From the NCBI GenBank assembly GCA_964017145.1, contig OZ024843.1, positions 2,285,001 to 2,349,000 of the forward strand: DNA of 64,000 nucleotides, in the 5' to 3' direction. Shown here in pieces: positions 33,801 to 47,529 of this stretch. The DNA comes from Agrocybe praecox. Taxonomy: Eukaryota; Basidiomycota; Agaricomycetes; Agaricales; Agrocybaceae. Positions within the stretch are counted from its first letter, which is position 1. Every line of letters starts with the position of its first letter. A model generated the notes under the pieces. That model had not been told where the DNA came from, made no database searches, and saw only the letters and a list, made by a program, of their open reading frames with translations. Made by a program: the position numbers and the translations under genes.

Positions 33801-34520
33801 CCCGCGGCTCGTCATCACGTCGATCAAGAACTACAGGACGTCACGTCTCAATCCATCTTGACAGCCAGGTCCTACGCATTTAGTCATGAAGTAGAACTTT
33901 TCCAGGCACCGAAGACAGGGTTTTCACGCTCTAACTCTGGGATTGGAATGGCAAGGCTTTCAAAACATGAAAGCGTCCGCGTTCCGAGAAGACGGACCAC
34001 CTCAAGTCTGGATAGTTCGTCGGCCAAAGGTTTTTCGCCTATGAACAAACAAGTACCCAACACGAGACGGAATCGGAAAAAACTAAGCGTTGCCTCGATC
34101 GAGTATGATACTTCTGTTCTCAGTTGCGACAATGCTACTTCTCCTGATCATTCACCGACGTCGTCGCGCACTCACTCTCGCATCCCCTCTCAATCTTCTT
34201 CGTCCAACCTTCCCATTTCTGCTCCAATTCTTTCCACTGATCTAGCACCCATGAAGCAACGTTCATTCGTTCGCAATGTCAGGGGTATATTTCAGCTCCG
34301 TCCTATTTCGCCTGTATCGGTTATTGTCAGCCATCCTAGTCAATCATCAGGTCAGGCATCCGCACCTTTGTCTGGACAAAGCATGACCCCCTATAACGTA
34401 TTGCACCGTTGGACCAAGGATCCTTTTCGTCGTCGCGCCCGTAGCGTGAACGATGAACCTGAAAACAGCGATGCATTATTTAATGACCCCGAAAAACGAT
34501 TTTCTATTGCCCTTTCATGA
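30855..34520 (+). CDS. Dbl-family Rho guanine nucleotide exchange factor (DH-PH)
   Basis: A long Ser/Pro/Thr-rich N-terminus (about 300 residues) precedes a DH domain. Its first conserved region is KYHALKELLATEVGYLADLK and its last is IAFADYMIKPVQRICKYPLL, the most diagnostic DH motif. A PH domain follows (ARYFGAFLYKGGFLVLVKVT, then CQREKDAWLSAIHEAL with the C-terminal Trp). The tail is Ser/Arg-rich with many possible phosphorylation sites. Three introns are clear: near 31852-31904, 32329-32385 and 33284-33340. DH-PH proteins load GTP on Rho or Cdc42 GTPases at sites of polar growth. The DH domain has a large insertion of Ser-rich sequence between its first helices. The first ATG at 30855 is used; 30882 is also possible. 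Confidence 0.88.
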
Positions 34521-35008
34521 ACAGAAGCGCCCTTGTCGACATGACTGTATATGATCCCAACAAAAAGTAACCTGTATCCTTTCTCCTTCTTTCATTCGCC
34601 CCAATACATACCATTCCGCATACGGACTAATCTGTAAATAATATGTACACCTTATTTCAAGCTTCTTTGAAGCCCGCACCATCTGTACAACCACCATACC
34701 TTTTACAATCAGTCACAGCTAGATAATGCCTTTATGTCCCTCCCTTTGTATTATTATTATCATCGATATTGAAATTGACGTCCAGAATGACTCGAAGAGC
34801 TGACGTGAATGTTTTGTATTTACCAAAGAGTGTAGTTACTTGTAATGATGATTATAGGAATACATGAAATGTCCAACGAATATGGCTAACTGGCAATACA
34901 ATATATATGAAAGATAGTAAGTCGTAAGTAGATGATGATATAACGCATTCTTCATTGAGATCTCCAGGATCTTTAGTCGTCGCAAAAAGAGAAATGCAAT
35001 AAAGAGAA
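34521..35008. other. Intergenic: convergent 3' flanks of two RhoGEF genes
   Basis: About 490 AT-rich bases between two stop codons that face each other. They should hold both 3' untranslated regions. An open minus-strand frame (35048-34836) with a hydrophobic stretch (WAHILILFIAFLFLRRLK) lies here. It would be translated only if an alternative donor of the minus-strand gene is used. No repeat or RNA gene is visible. Confidence 0.45.
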
Positions 35009-38000
35009 TCAGGATATGAGCCCATGAGCTCGGAGAAGATCGCCCCACCTATCGAAAATTGATCAGTTTACAGTTCAGTTGATACACGAACAAGTTTCAC
35101 GCACTCTTCTTTTTCTAGCTCCACCTCAGCTAACTTACGTTTCAGATGTCTAGAGAAGAAACATGAGTGAAAGTGAAAAAAGACAACATTGCCGACAAAA
35201 ACGTACGAATTTTCTCTAGACAGATTATTTTTTATTTCTTTGGTCTCACGAAGATCCTTAGACATAGCTTCCCAGGCCTCGTCATCGGGAAGATTGGCAT
35301 CGTTGTACATTTCATCCAATTCTTCGTTGAACGCCTAGAAGGAACGTTGTAAGCCCTGATGAAGTAAGATGTACACGAGACTTGACGTACCTCATACATA
35401 ATTTCCTTTTCAGCAGTGGCATCAGCCAGAAGGCTTTTCACCAGCTCACACTGACGTTTCGAATTTTGTAGTTCAAGCCGCATTTTCTCAAATTCCATTG
35501 CCCGCTATAGAATCCATGAGCGAGGGCAATTTCGAAAAATAGCCCGAAACAGACCTCTTTGAACTGTGCGGCCATTTTGGCCAATTCCATTTGTAGAGCT
35601 TGTTGACTAGACTGAGCGCTTACGAGTTCACCATCTGCTTCGGTCGCAAGTACCTCTACTGTCTTGATGACACTCCCGGCTTCATTGGCAGCAGTCATTC
35701 TCACAGGCGTGTCGAGAGTTCCACTTCGTGGTCTCGTTCGAGGGACTCCTTCCCCTTGCCGACGGCCAATAAGATTCCTCATTTCTTCCAACCGTTCCTG
35801 AGCAGCTTTCGTCTGATGGAAGATTGTCAAATTATGTACGCACAAATATGAAAGCAATTTACCAATGGAACATTCGCTGGTGATTGGGGCGTACGAGAAC
35901 CCTTGTCAGTCAATGAAGTCTTCGGCGATGGGTCTTCACTTGAGCCTTGGAGTGTTGATTTAGCAAGTTCAACTTGCGTTTTAATCCGCTTCATTACCCT
36001 GCGCGAGCTTTCGATCTATGAAAAGGTTAGTAAACAGGTAAAAAATGGAAATTAAAAAATTTACGTGTTCTGTAGTCGTGGTTGAGAAAGTTTGCACTTG
36101 TTCTATTTCTGCAGACTTAAATGAGGCAGAAGGGCCAGCCTTTGCCTTTCGTACTTCGGGAGAGACCCTACGAGGTGAGACTATTCTTTTTTGAAGTGTT
36201 CGATTGTGAGGAGAGGTACGTGTATAAACCTTTCGGACTGGGGTCGGAGAACTAGCCGACTCTGTAGAACTTCGTACTGAAGTCTTCTTCTTAATAGATA
36301 ATGGCTCAATCGGCGTGGCGACTGCCATTGTTCCAGCGACGGCAGCCGCCTTGGGAGTGGAATCCATATTAGGTTGGAAAAGAGATTGGCGTTTACTTCG
36401 TTTTAGTCCGGTGGTATCTGGGTATTCCTGAGAAGAACTGGATGATGGACGCGAATATCGGTTGAAAGAAGATTCCGTAGCAAGATCATCGTCCATGGAG
36501 GGTAATCCAACGTGCGAGTGTGGTGGAGGACTTGCCGGAGGAAGAGGCGATGGGCTCCTGGGCCCTGTTGGACGCCTATCAGCGGATTGTCGAGAAACTG
36601 GACGAGGCGTTTGAGGCGGAGATTCCCTAGATTTGGAAGGAGATCCCGGTCTGGAAGTAGAAGAATGCGAACTACTGGGGTCTACGGATGCCCGTGACGT
36701 AGGGCGTATCGGGTATGGAGGTTCCTCTGGTGAGCGAAGTCAGCGAAAATGGTGTTTTAATGTAAAGTAGGTCTTACCTTCGTATATTGTCGCTTCAATA
36801 GGCTTATCCATGTGTGGAGGGTTGAGATGAGTACCGTGCTGAGCCAAGCTATTTTGACGTGCCAATTCTAACTGTAGAGCAAGTTGGCGGTCAGATGTAC
36901 CTAGATTTTTGGATTGGGAAAGTATAGCAGTAGTATCATCTTCGTTATCGCTGTAATCTAACTCGACACCTCTAGCCGATGAACGCGACTGTGGACGTGA
37001 CATGGAACCACTGCGCCTCATCGGCGACCCTCTGTCAGAGTATGACGGCGAGTCCCCAGAAGACAAAGGTCTTGTTGTCTTTTTTCCTTTGGAAGATCTG
37101 GAAGCAAAATAGGAAGAATCGTCGTCCATGGAGGACATGGTTGTGGCTGCGGTAACAGTCGAGCCTGAACGATGTGAAGACTTCATGCTATCGACAGTAC
37201 TCGTCGTTTGTGTGTACATAGATGACCGACTTGTTGTTGATTTGGACCTTGCCCTTCTACTCCCATTTATTGACCCAGTGAAGAAATCGCCCATGGCTGA
37301 TGCTGGACGGCCATTGAAAAGGTTGCGAGAAATTGCATCTAAACCAAATATCGCTCCTTTTGATCGTGCCGTAGGTGTCGATGGAACTGAATTCTTCCCC
37401 GTCTTGAATTCGAACAACCCAAATGCATGAACTGACATTGTTAGATTAAAACGTCATGTCATTGCAAGCAGGGAACGCTCACTGGTCTGAACAACTCTAG
37501 CAGGTACCCTGGCGGTCTGGACTATATCTTCTTCGCCTTCATCAACAGGATCGCTCGCACTAACCGAATAACGACACAACCCTCCCTCCATTAGTTGAAC
37601 TCGAATAACGACGAACGGTGGACCACCTTGGCCAAAAGGCAAAGGATCTGCAGACGCATAACGATCTCGATCAATGTGTACGACGACTTTTGTCTATGAT
37701 CAAGGTCAGAGAAATGAGCTACACGTTTGAAATCATTGACCAACCTTCTTCGCCTCTTGGAGAAAGGCGGTCCGTTGATACACATTGAAATATGTCCTTG
37801 CTAAGGTTGTCCTTCCGGAGCGGCATTCTACTTCCTGTTCATCAGCACACAGGACGACAGACTGCCCCGCCCGAGCTCGATAAGTGGCTTGTGCTTTCCA
37901 CAAATTTTCCAGGAACCTCTGCTTCTCGTGTTCTGTTTGTACGGGGTCGAAATTAATTGGTGCAGGAGGAACAACCACAGACAAAGAACGAAACGGTCTG

Positions 38001-39598
38001 CCGGACCATCGTTCGGTCTGATCCTGGGGAGGATTCTCGAGGAAGAGGTTGATATCTGCAGGCTATTGGTAAGATTAAATAACAGCTGAAACCATGGAAG
38101 CGTTTTACCGGCGCCCCCAATGTCCGTCATTGTGATGTCCATTATGTCTACGACGCCCTTACATGTCATCCCACTTTTCTTCTTACCTATTGGAATCCCA
38201 CCAGCTTTAGTCACCTTTTCAACTGAATCTAAACCAGATAATGTTTTGCCGCCCTTTTCTCCGTTTCCTGGACGTTTGACTATGACGAGTTTATCGTCGA
38301 ACAGGAACAAAGTACAGTGTAAGGATGTTGCCGACAAGTTGCTCGAGGAAGAAGTCGACGAAATAGGAGCATCAGCGATTATGTCCTCGACATCAATGCA
38401 ATCTATAAACTTTCGGGAATTCGAGAAGAGTCCAGGAGGGAAATCTTCGATAGTAGCGATGAGGCTATGAATTATAGCGGCCCGTTTCGTTTGCTCGTCT
38501 GCTTCCGCTTGGGCGATTTTACTTGCTATCTCGTCGGCTTCGACTAGCCTTTCTCTCTGTGGATCATCTGGCGACATATGCTTCAGCATAGTGCGAAACA
38601 GTAGAGTATATCGAGGGATCCTTTGAACAGGCTCCATGAGGAGTTCACGAAGCCCTACCCGATTTCGGGAGTCAGTCGATTGGTATTTGATATGCTACCA
38701 AGATTCCTTTTGAGTTAGATCCTTCTGATAACAATGTAAGGCACTCACATCAATATAGGAAGCGAACCTCGATGATCTCTTCGAAACTTCCTTCTCAAAG
38801 ATAGCCTGAGCATCTTCTCGTTTCACATAGTATAGCTTGTACTGCTCAAAACCCCTGAGCTCCTTAAAATGTCGCAACGCAACATCTCCAACACCGCCTA
38901 CCGCCTTAAAGCCGTTTGGCGCACACATCTTTTCCAAGTCTGTGAGGAACGCTTCGTTGACTGGTAGAAGATTATCGATATTGCCGAATAGTGTTTTAGC
39001 TTCATATGCAGGAATAATAGCTGTGTCTTTGCTACGAGCGAAGTTCCGGAGTGGATCTGCATAATCATGCTTGAGGATCTGCAGTCGTTTGACATATGAC
39101 CTTTCGCTGGTCACAAGTTCGTTGACTACTGAAGCCAGAGTTGAAGGATCCATGAGCGCCCGTTTTCTTTGTGCAGCTCGGTCCTGTAGTAAAAACGATC
39201 AGCATCCTTATTTTAAACACAGATAACCTAGGTGGTAAGAGTGTGCGTCTACCCGAGTGATGATTGTCAAAACCAAATATACATACTATGTCGTTTAGTG
39301 ACTGATTTGAATTTGAGGACAAATCATCTTCGGAGGATTCTGAAGGAAGTGGATTTCCAAGAGACAGAACGAGTTCCTGTATCTCTTGAATCTGCCTTTC
39401 AGGGATGTAGCCAAATTCGCTTTGTGGATAGCACTGACCTTCAGGGAGTCTTCTTCCATTCTCCGAGCCTTCTACAACAACACCACAGTAAAAAGATCTC
39501 CTGGTTACATTCGGTATTGAGGACGATGTTCGAGGTCTTGGTTCATCTCCACTAGCCAAGGGAACTACGAGTTTACGTGGTGACGAGCTGAGGGCCAT
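35009..39598 (-). CDS. Second Dbl-homology RhoGEF, with coiled-coil C-terminus
   Basis: The start MALSSSPRKLVVPLASGDEP leads through a 120-residue disordered N-terminus to a DH domain: VVNELVTSERSYVKRLQILK at its start and LLMEPVQRIPRYTLLFRTML near its end. A PH-like segment follows (CTLFLFDDKLVIVKRPGNGE, MDITMTDIGG). The middle third is Ser/Arg/Pro-rich, with many SRSS and RPxSR motifs. The C-terminal third is coiled coil (QQALQMELAKMAAQFKERAM; EIMYEAFNEELDEMYNDANL). At least eleven introns. The preferred last splice (donor at 35104) ends the protein WGDLLRAHGLIS. The domain order resembles fungal polarity or septation GEFs, but I cannot name an ortholog. It converges on another DH-PH gene. 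Confidence 0.84.
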
Positions 39599-40631
39599 CC
39601 ACGATAAAGGAAGAGAGGGTAGAAAAGCAGCAGATTGAAAAGGAGAAGCAAAGGGTATACAGAGAAGAAGACAGGAACGGAGAATAGACGTCGGGTCAGC
39701 CTATAGGTTGCGTCTAGTTATGTGACCAAAATCGTAAAGACCCCTTCATTCCAACTCCTTCAACCAAATTCGCGGTCACATGATCCGGCGCGAAACAATG
39801 GGCGATATTATGTTCCCCATTTGGAGATATTATTCAGGACGAGGGAACGGCCACTCCTTGCACTCGAGACATTTCTCTGAAAACACGTAACGCTTTCCGT
39901 GCCTGGGTAGGCATTTCTAACATATCATCTCAGCCTGAATATTGAATTTACGGGTAATGACTTACGCTAAGCTTGGTGGACTCAGAAAGTATCAGTGTCC
40001 ATAGTCACTGAATTGAAGAAAATAGGTCAAGGAAACATCTTAGTGTATTGCTTTTGTCGCATTCTTTATTCATTGCCGTTTTTCTGGTTATCGTCTAAGA
40101 TTGGTTTAGTGGTCAAATCTCTGACTTCAGCCTGCTATTCATCATAAAACCGTTTGAGATGCTATATCTCACAAGTCATACTTTGTCAGTCATTATCCGA
40201 GTTAAGGGAGTTTTGAGCAAAAGCGCTCGCCGTCCGATCTGTTCCCGCCGATTCTGAGCATTCTGAACTCCATTTGAGATAAGATATAGAATTGCCAAAG
40301 GGAAAAACTTACTATGAATAGACTGGCATCCACCTCCGAGACTCAATAGAAGATGCTGAAGCATATGTCAGGGATTGGTCAGGGATTGAGAACATATTCA
40401 GGGCCCGAGCGTCGGCAAGATGTCGGTCTCCCATAAGCGATAAATATGACGACCTATTCATATCATATCGGATTAAAATTAGGGGTCCTGTCCCAATAAG
40501 GACATGCATCCAAGGTTACATCATCCTTCCCATCTGGATTTTGTCCATGTTGATTGACTCCAAAGAACTACTATCTTCTTTTCTTTCTTTCTCCCACATT
40601 CCTCCTTCCTCCTAGTCTCTACATCATCCGA
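39599..40631. promoter_or_regulatory. Long divergent intergenic region, RhoGEF (-) / branching enzyme (+)
   Basis: At about 1 kb this is the largest gap in the window. It must hold the promoters of both flanking genes. At 39787-39795 the sequence ggcgcgaaa (reverse TTTCGCGCC) matches an E2F/MBF-like site, 190 bp upstream of the RhoGEF start. Near 40365-40390 there is a short direct repeat of 'gtcagggattg'. Two small minus-strand frames (40176-40364, 40312-40509) have no family resemblance. No tRNA or repeat element is recognised. A short pyrimidine-rich leader (40565-40620) precedes the branching-enzyme start. Confidence 0.4.
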
Positions 40632-43174
40632 ATGTCAACAAAACCTTTGAATCCTCAGACCGTCCTTGAGATTGACGGTTACCTCAAACCAAATCTTCCT
40701 TCAATCATCCAAAGGCATAATAAATTCAGGGAGTGGAAAGAAGCTTTTCAGAAACATGAGGGCGGTTACGACAATTTTACTAAAGGATATCTCAAATACG
40801 GCCTCATCGTTGGTCCCAACAACGAAGTAACTTATCGTGAATGGGCCCCCAACGCAAGAGAAGCCTTCCTCATTGGTGATTTCAGTGAGTAACGTTGCCG
40901 ACGACATGCTCTGCCTCTTGGTACTGACTACCATAAGATGGGTGGAACAGAACCAGCCACCCAATGATGCGAAATGAGTTTGGTGTTTGGGAAATTGTTG
41001 TTCCCCCTTTACCTTCTGGCGCGTGTGCTATCCCTCACGACACTAAGATTAAGGTATAGTATAATGATTTTATTCAAGTGGGCCTAATTGATTTCTTTCA
41101 AAGATATCAATGGTTCTTCCAAATGGCTCACGCATCGAACGTTTACCAGCATGGATAAGGCGTGTCACCCAGGACTTGTCTGTTTCCCCTGTGTATGATG
41201 CGCGCTTTTGGAATCCGCCCACAACACAGAAATATACCTTCAAACATCCTCGCCCACCAAAACCTCATGACGTGCGCATTTATGAAGCCCATGTTGGTAT
41301 AGCGACTCCGGAGCCAAAGGTTGGAACATACAAAGAATTCACGAAAAATGTACTGCCTAGGATCAAAGACCTCGGATACAACGTCATTCAACTCATGGCC
41401 GTCATGGAGCATGCTTACTATGCTTGTAAGCCGTATATTATGGAGTTCTCTGCAGGTTATGACTGACCCTTATAATAGCATTTGGATATCAGGTTACAAG
41501 TTTCTTCGCAGCAACTTCACGTTGCGGGAGTCCAGAAGACTTGAAGGAACTCGTTGATGTGGCGCATGAGATGGGCATCACTGTCCTCCTTGATATCGTG
41601 CATTCCCATGCATGCAAAAATGTTCTCGATGGAATCAATGAATTCGACGGCACAGATCACCTTTACTTCCACGAGGGCGGCAAAGGTCGCCATGACCTTT
41701 GGGACAGTCGTTTATTCAATTACGGAAGCCACGAAGTCCTACGATTCTTGTTAAGCAACTTACGATTCTGGGTTGAAGAATATATGTTCGATGGGTTCAG
41801 GTTTGACGGAGTGACTAGTATGATGTATAAACACCATGGTATAGGCACTGGCTTCTCAGGCGGTTATCACGAATACTTCGGAGACGGCGCTGATGAAGAA
41901 GGAATAGTATACCTCATGTTGGTCCGTATTTCATATTCCGTCTCATTTTGCCGCGCAATCTTTTCTCACTATTTATCAATAGGCAAATGACGCTATGCAT
42001 AGCTTATACCCAAACATCATCACTATCGCAGAAGACGTCTCTGGTATGCCCTTGCTTGGGAAGCCGGTGGAAGTTGGTGGAGTCGGATTTGACTACCGTC
42101 TATCTATGGCCATTCCAGATATGTGGATCAAATTGTTGAAGCACAAACAAGACGACGAATGGGACATGGGAAGTATTGTCCACACTTTGGTAAACAGACG
42201 CTACGGAGAGAAAAGTATCGCCTACTGCGAGAGTCATGATCAGGCGCTCGTAGGAGATAAAACTCTTGCATTCTGGCTCATGGACAAGGAAATGTGTGAG
42301 TTTTTACTGATAAAGATTATGCCATTACAATCGTCCTCAAGAAAGAACAGATACTCATATGTCTGATTTAACGCCAATGACCCCTATCATTGCTCGGGGA
42401 CTAGCACTTCACAAAATGATCCGGTATGAAGTCATAGTCGCCCATCGTTGATGCGTCGCTTGCTAATTTTGGTGCAGGTTACTTACTCACTCTTTAGGTG
42501 GAGAAGGGTATCTCAATTTTATTGGAAACGAGTTCGGACACCCTGAAGTATTTTCACTCCCATCATTTTTTTCATTTTGCACTTCCTAACAATTTTATTA
42601 GTGGCTTGACTTTCCTCGTGAGGGTAACGGCAACTCGTTCCATTACGCTCGTCGACAGTGGAACGTTGTCGACGATAAAATGCTGCGATACCAGTATTTG
42701 AACAACTTTGATCGTTTGATGAACCATCTCGCGGGCCAATACGGCTGGCTCGATTCACCTCAAGTAAGGATATCAACTGATAATACTAGTCAAGACCGCT
42801 CTCAAGCGTCATTGTCGCAGGCATACGTCTCTTTGAAAAACGAGTCAGACAAAGTCATTGTATTCGAACGAGCTGGCTTGCTGTTTATTTTCAACTTCCA
42901 TCCGTCAAAGAGTTTCACAGATTATCGTGTCGGAGTCGAGGTCCCCGGAGAATACAAGATTATTCTGAGCAGCGACGAGAAGCGACTTGGTGGTTTCGAT
43001 AATATCATGCTCGACAGCAAGTTCTTTACTGAACCTATGGAGTGGAATGGCAGGAAGAATTTCCTTCAGGTATTTTTTATCACCATTAAATTTACGTTTT
43101 TCCCCCTAAGATCCTATGTGTTTATCTAGGTCTACATCCCTTCCCGAACCTGTATCGTTCTTGCGAAAGAGTAA
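40632..43174 (+). CDS. GLC3: 1,4-alpha-glucan (glycogen) branching enzyme
   Basis: A GH13 enzyme that cuts alpha-1,4 chains and rejoins them as alpha-1,6 branches. In order: N-terminal helices ([20 protein letters not shown]), CBM48 ([17 protein letters not shown]), barrel motifs [40 protein letters not shown] with the nucleophile Asp, [12 protein letters not shown] with the acid/base Glu, [13 protein letters not shown], and the C-terminal beta domain ([14 protein letters not shown]). The end is RTCIVLAKE, the normal C-terminus of fungal enzymes. About ten introns. At 41523-41525 a Cys codon ([10 protein letters not shown]) replaces the Tyr usual in the SRYGTPEEL motif. The neighbours are unrelated to glycogen. 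Confidence 0.95.
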
Positions 43175-43388
43175 CTGTGGTACTATCATCTTTTATTCTT
43201 CCTCGCTAACAGCGTTGAGGAAGCAATGGATTTTATATTAACAAACTTTTGAAGAGGACCCAGTATATGCCTTTGTAATGCGAAAAACCCTTTTTTTTTG
43301 TGTGTACTATATATGTAACTAGACATTTACCTATTCAAAGACCTCCATTTGCGTTCTTGATCTTTACTACTTCATGGTTATGTTATGT

Positions 43389-44751
<1,363 letters not shown>

Positions 44752-44990
44752 TTTATGAGTTGGCGGATAACAAGAAAAGAGGAGTGGTTGGGAATAAAAG
44801 AAGACGTGGAGAGGATTTATTTGTGAAATTTCGGTTCATGATCACAGAGTTCTTGGTCGTAAATAGAGTCGGCCGAATCTAATCTTATCTGACATTCCCA
44901 TATTAGGAACTCGCCGCTGATGTCCCACGCCAGACGGCTAGACATTTTTTGGATCTCATTAAGCTTTCACTCACATCAAGGTTTTTTAAA

Positions 44991-46595
44991 ATGGCTAATC
45001 CACAAGAACCAAAGTGCAAAAACTTGGTGCTAGATGCCGGCCCTCTTCTCTCGTTATCTCCTCTACGCGGCCTTGCATCAACATACTTCACTGTACCCCA
45101 AGTCTTGGCCGAATTGAAAGATAATCGGGCAAGGGAACATTTCGAACGACTGGGTTTACTTTCGGGCGTCAAAGTTGAAATACGTTCACCAGACGCAGCT
45201 AGCTTGACTCATGGTAAGCTCTTCCGTTTGATTTCTACCATGATCATGCCTCTCAAAAATCTATCTAGTGATCCAATGGGCAAAGAAGACAGGAGATTAT
45301 TCTGTCTTATCCCACCCCGATTTATGTGTACTCGCTCTTACTTATATGCTGGATCAAGAAGACAAGAAGAAGCGAGAGGAAGAGAAGAAACAGGATCAAG
45401 AGGCATTCACATCGGCAAGTACGTTTCACTATTCAAGTGAATCCAATTTGTTCATATCTTCATTGGCAGTAGACGATTGACCAAGAACCTGAGAATATTC
45501 CGGAAACTATTGAAAACGAGCCATCTCAAGAAGCTACAGTTACGATTGAAGATATTACAGAACATCTAGAAGAAACGACTATTCAGGATATCACTGAAGA
45601 ACAACAAGAAAATGTGGTGGTCGATGAAAATACCAATCCAGATGTTTCGCCGGAGGATGAGGCTTCAGAACCACTAGAGGTCGAATTTTTACCCGTGGAA
45701 AGTGACGAGCCAAAACTTGTACCCGAAGATGAGGCGTCGACAACGGCCAGAAATCCATCGCCTACACCACTTTTCGAAGACCCCTCAGATGATGATGACG
45801 GAGAGGGTGAATGGATCACCCCGGATAACGTTGGAACCCATAAATCTCGAGCTCTTGATCTTCTTCCAGATGATGGATTGAAAAGCAAGGGCAAGAAAGA
45901 TGTTATTATCGGATCGGGTTGTATGACGGCTGATTTTGCAATGCAAAACGTCCTCTTACAGATGGGGTTGAATCTGGTCGGCCTAGAAGGGAAGCGTATA
46001 GAAAAAGTCAAGAGCTGGGTACTCAGGTGTCATGCCTGCTTCAAGTATGTTACTTCGCATCGAAACCATGAACCATTTGCTTATCAGAATGTACAGGATC
46101 TGCAAAGATAATTCAAAGAAATTCTGCCCTTCATGCGGCAACCCTACCTTGTTGCGTGCATCTGTTACTGTAGCTGCTCCCAATGCATCCAAGAATGCGC
46201 CTGTAATGCAGGTGCATCTAAAACCTAACTTCCAATACAAAACCCGTGGCACAATATACTCTATCCCTCAACCAAAAGCAGGATCGGCCAAGACGGGTCC
46301 AGGAACAGGGTTGATCTTGAGGGAAGACCAGATAGAATACATGCGGGCGAAGAAGAGGGCAGATGGAAAACGCGAGAGAGAAGAGGAAAGACTTCTCAAA
46401 GGCATACTTTCGCGAGGAGTGACCAGCAATGGTACAGGCGTCAGCAGTTGGATGGATCCTGATTGGGTCCCTGAGATAGTTAGTGTTGGATCAGGAGGGA
46501 AGGGTAGAACTACGCGCAGGGCAGGCATGGACGGTGACATGCCACAAATCGGTTACGGAAGGAAAAATCCAAACGAAAAAAGAAAAAAGAAGTAG
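44991..46595 (+). CDS. NOB1: 20S pre-rRNA D-site endonuclease Nob1
   Basis: The start at 44991 gives MANPQEPKCKNLVLDAGPLL, where the Asp of LDAGPLL is the first PIN-domain acidic residue. LPQVLAELKD-type strand appears as FTVPQVLAELKDNRAREHFE. After an intron comes WAKKTGDYSVLSHPDLCVLA, with the remaining acidic residues. An acidic linker rich in Glu/Asp/Thr follows. Then come the Nob1-specific block GCMTADFAMQNVLLQMGLNL, a four-Cys zinc ribbon (RCHACFK ... FCPSCG), and a basic tail (NPNEKRKKK). Nob1 makes the final cleavage that turns 20S pre-rRNA into mature 18S rRNA in the cytoplasmic pre-40S particle. Four introns fit. The first ATG at 44949 is in frame but less like the family. Confidence 0.94.
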
Positions 46596-46687
46596 GCCTT
46601 TGGGCTTATACCAGTGTACTACCCTCGTCTGTAGCTTTCCGTGATATCCGTTTTGCATTTAAATTCAATAGTTATACAATGGTGCAC

Positions 46688-47391
46688 CTATGATCCTAAA
46701 CTCCTGTTCATGAATCGCCTCTTTTGGAAGGACATCCACCACTTGCTGGGCTTGCCTGTACCATCTGCATAAAGTTTTTCAACTAATCTAGCGGCTAATT
46801 CTTGTCGAACTTGTATCAGATACTGGCGTAGGTGGTCTGATAATGGAAATGTTCAACGAAAGCGTTGCCAATTTAACTGATTAGACATACCGGCGTCTGC
46901 TCGACTTGGTGGTTGGGCATAATGAGAGTTCAAAGCAAAGTTCGCGTCTCCTGGAATGGGGAATGTGTCCACAGAAAGTGTATTCAGCAATTTGGATGCT
47001 TCAATTTGCGTTGGAACAGTGCGAGCGCTGCCAAGTTTGGCAAGACAATCAGAGATGAAGAGAATGAGGACAATGAGAGTGCGGTCGGCAGGCCCTTTGA
47101 TCTCAAAGTTTCTAAAGAGAGAATTTGCACGAAAGAGATCGAGAGTCTCGTCAATTATGTCTGCCTGGGACTGATCGGCTGGAAGCACCAGAGATTAATG
47201 CGATTGAAAAGCTATATCATGAAGACAAAGTATCACCGATGGGTGCTGGACCGCGAATACGGGTCCTGATAGGTAAAATAGACATGTTCCCGACCTGCCT
47301 GACATCTGGCTCCTCGTTGAATGATGAATGATAAGCCTGTAGAATGTCAGTTTGCCAATAAGCGGGCGATTAAGCAGATACTTACAGGCAT
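46688..47391 (-). CDS. ARC18: Arp2/3 complex subunit 3 (p21-Arc)
   Basis: The first exon encodes only Met-Pro (47391-47386), followed by AYHSSFNEEPDVRQVGNMSI and LPIRTRIRGPAPI. The next exon carries ADQSQADIIDETLDLFRANS, LFRNFEIKGPADRTLIVLIL and PGDANFALNSHYAQPPSRAD. The last exon reads HLRQYLIQVRQELAARLVEK and ends with the conserved KPSKWWMSFQKRRFM. This is a complete ARPC3. The subunit bridges Arp3 in the seven-protein complex that nucleates branched actin filaments at endocytic patches. The two-codon first exon is the same design as in the U1-C gene. It is divergent from the TRP channel gene (138 bp) and converges on NOB1 (92 bp). Confidence 0.94.
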
Positions 47392-47529
47392 GGTTATTGA
47401 TAGAGGGGCGTTGTTTGCACAGCGTTGGCTGCGACCTGGGCTTAAGGAACGAAATGACGTCTGTCAGCTGATCACTTCTCAAGTATTCTACTGTTCGAAA
47501 CTTGGGTTCCCTTTTTACACTCAACGACC

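Noticed and set aside
40176..40509. Small minus-strand frames in the 1-kb gap considered as a gene
   Set aside because: No conserved motif, no convincing splice sites and no coding-like composition over more than about 30 codons.
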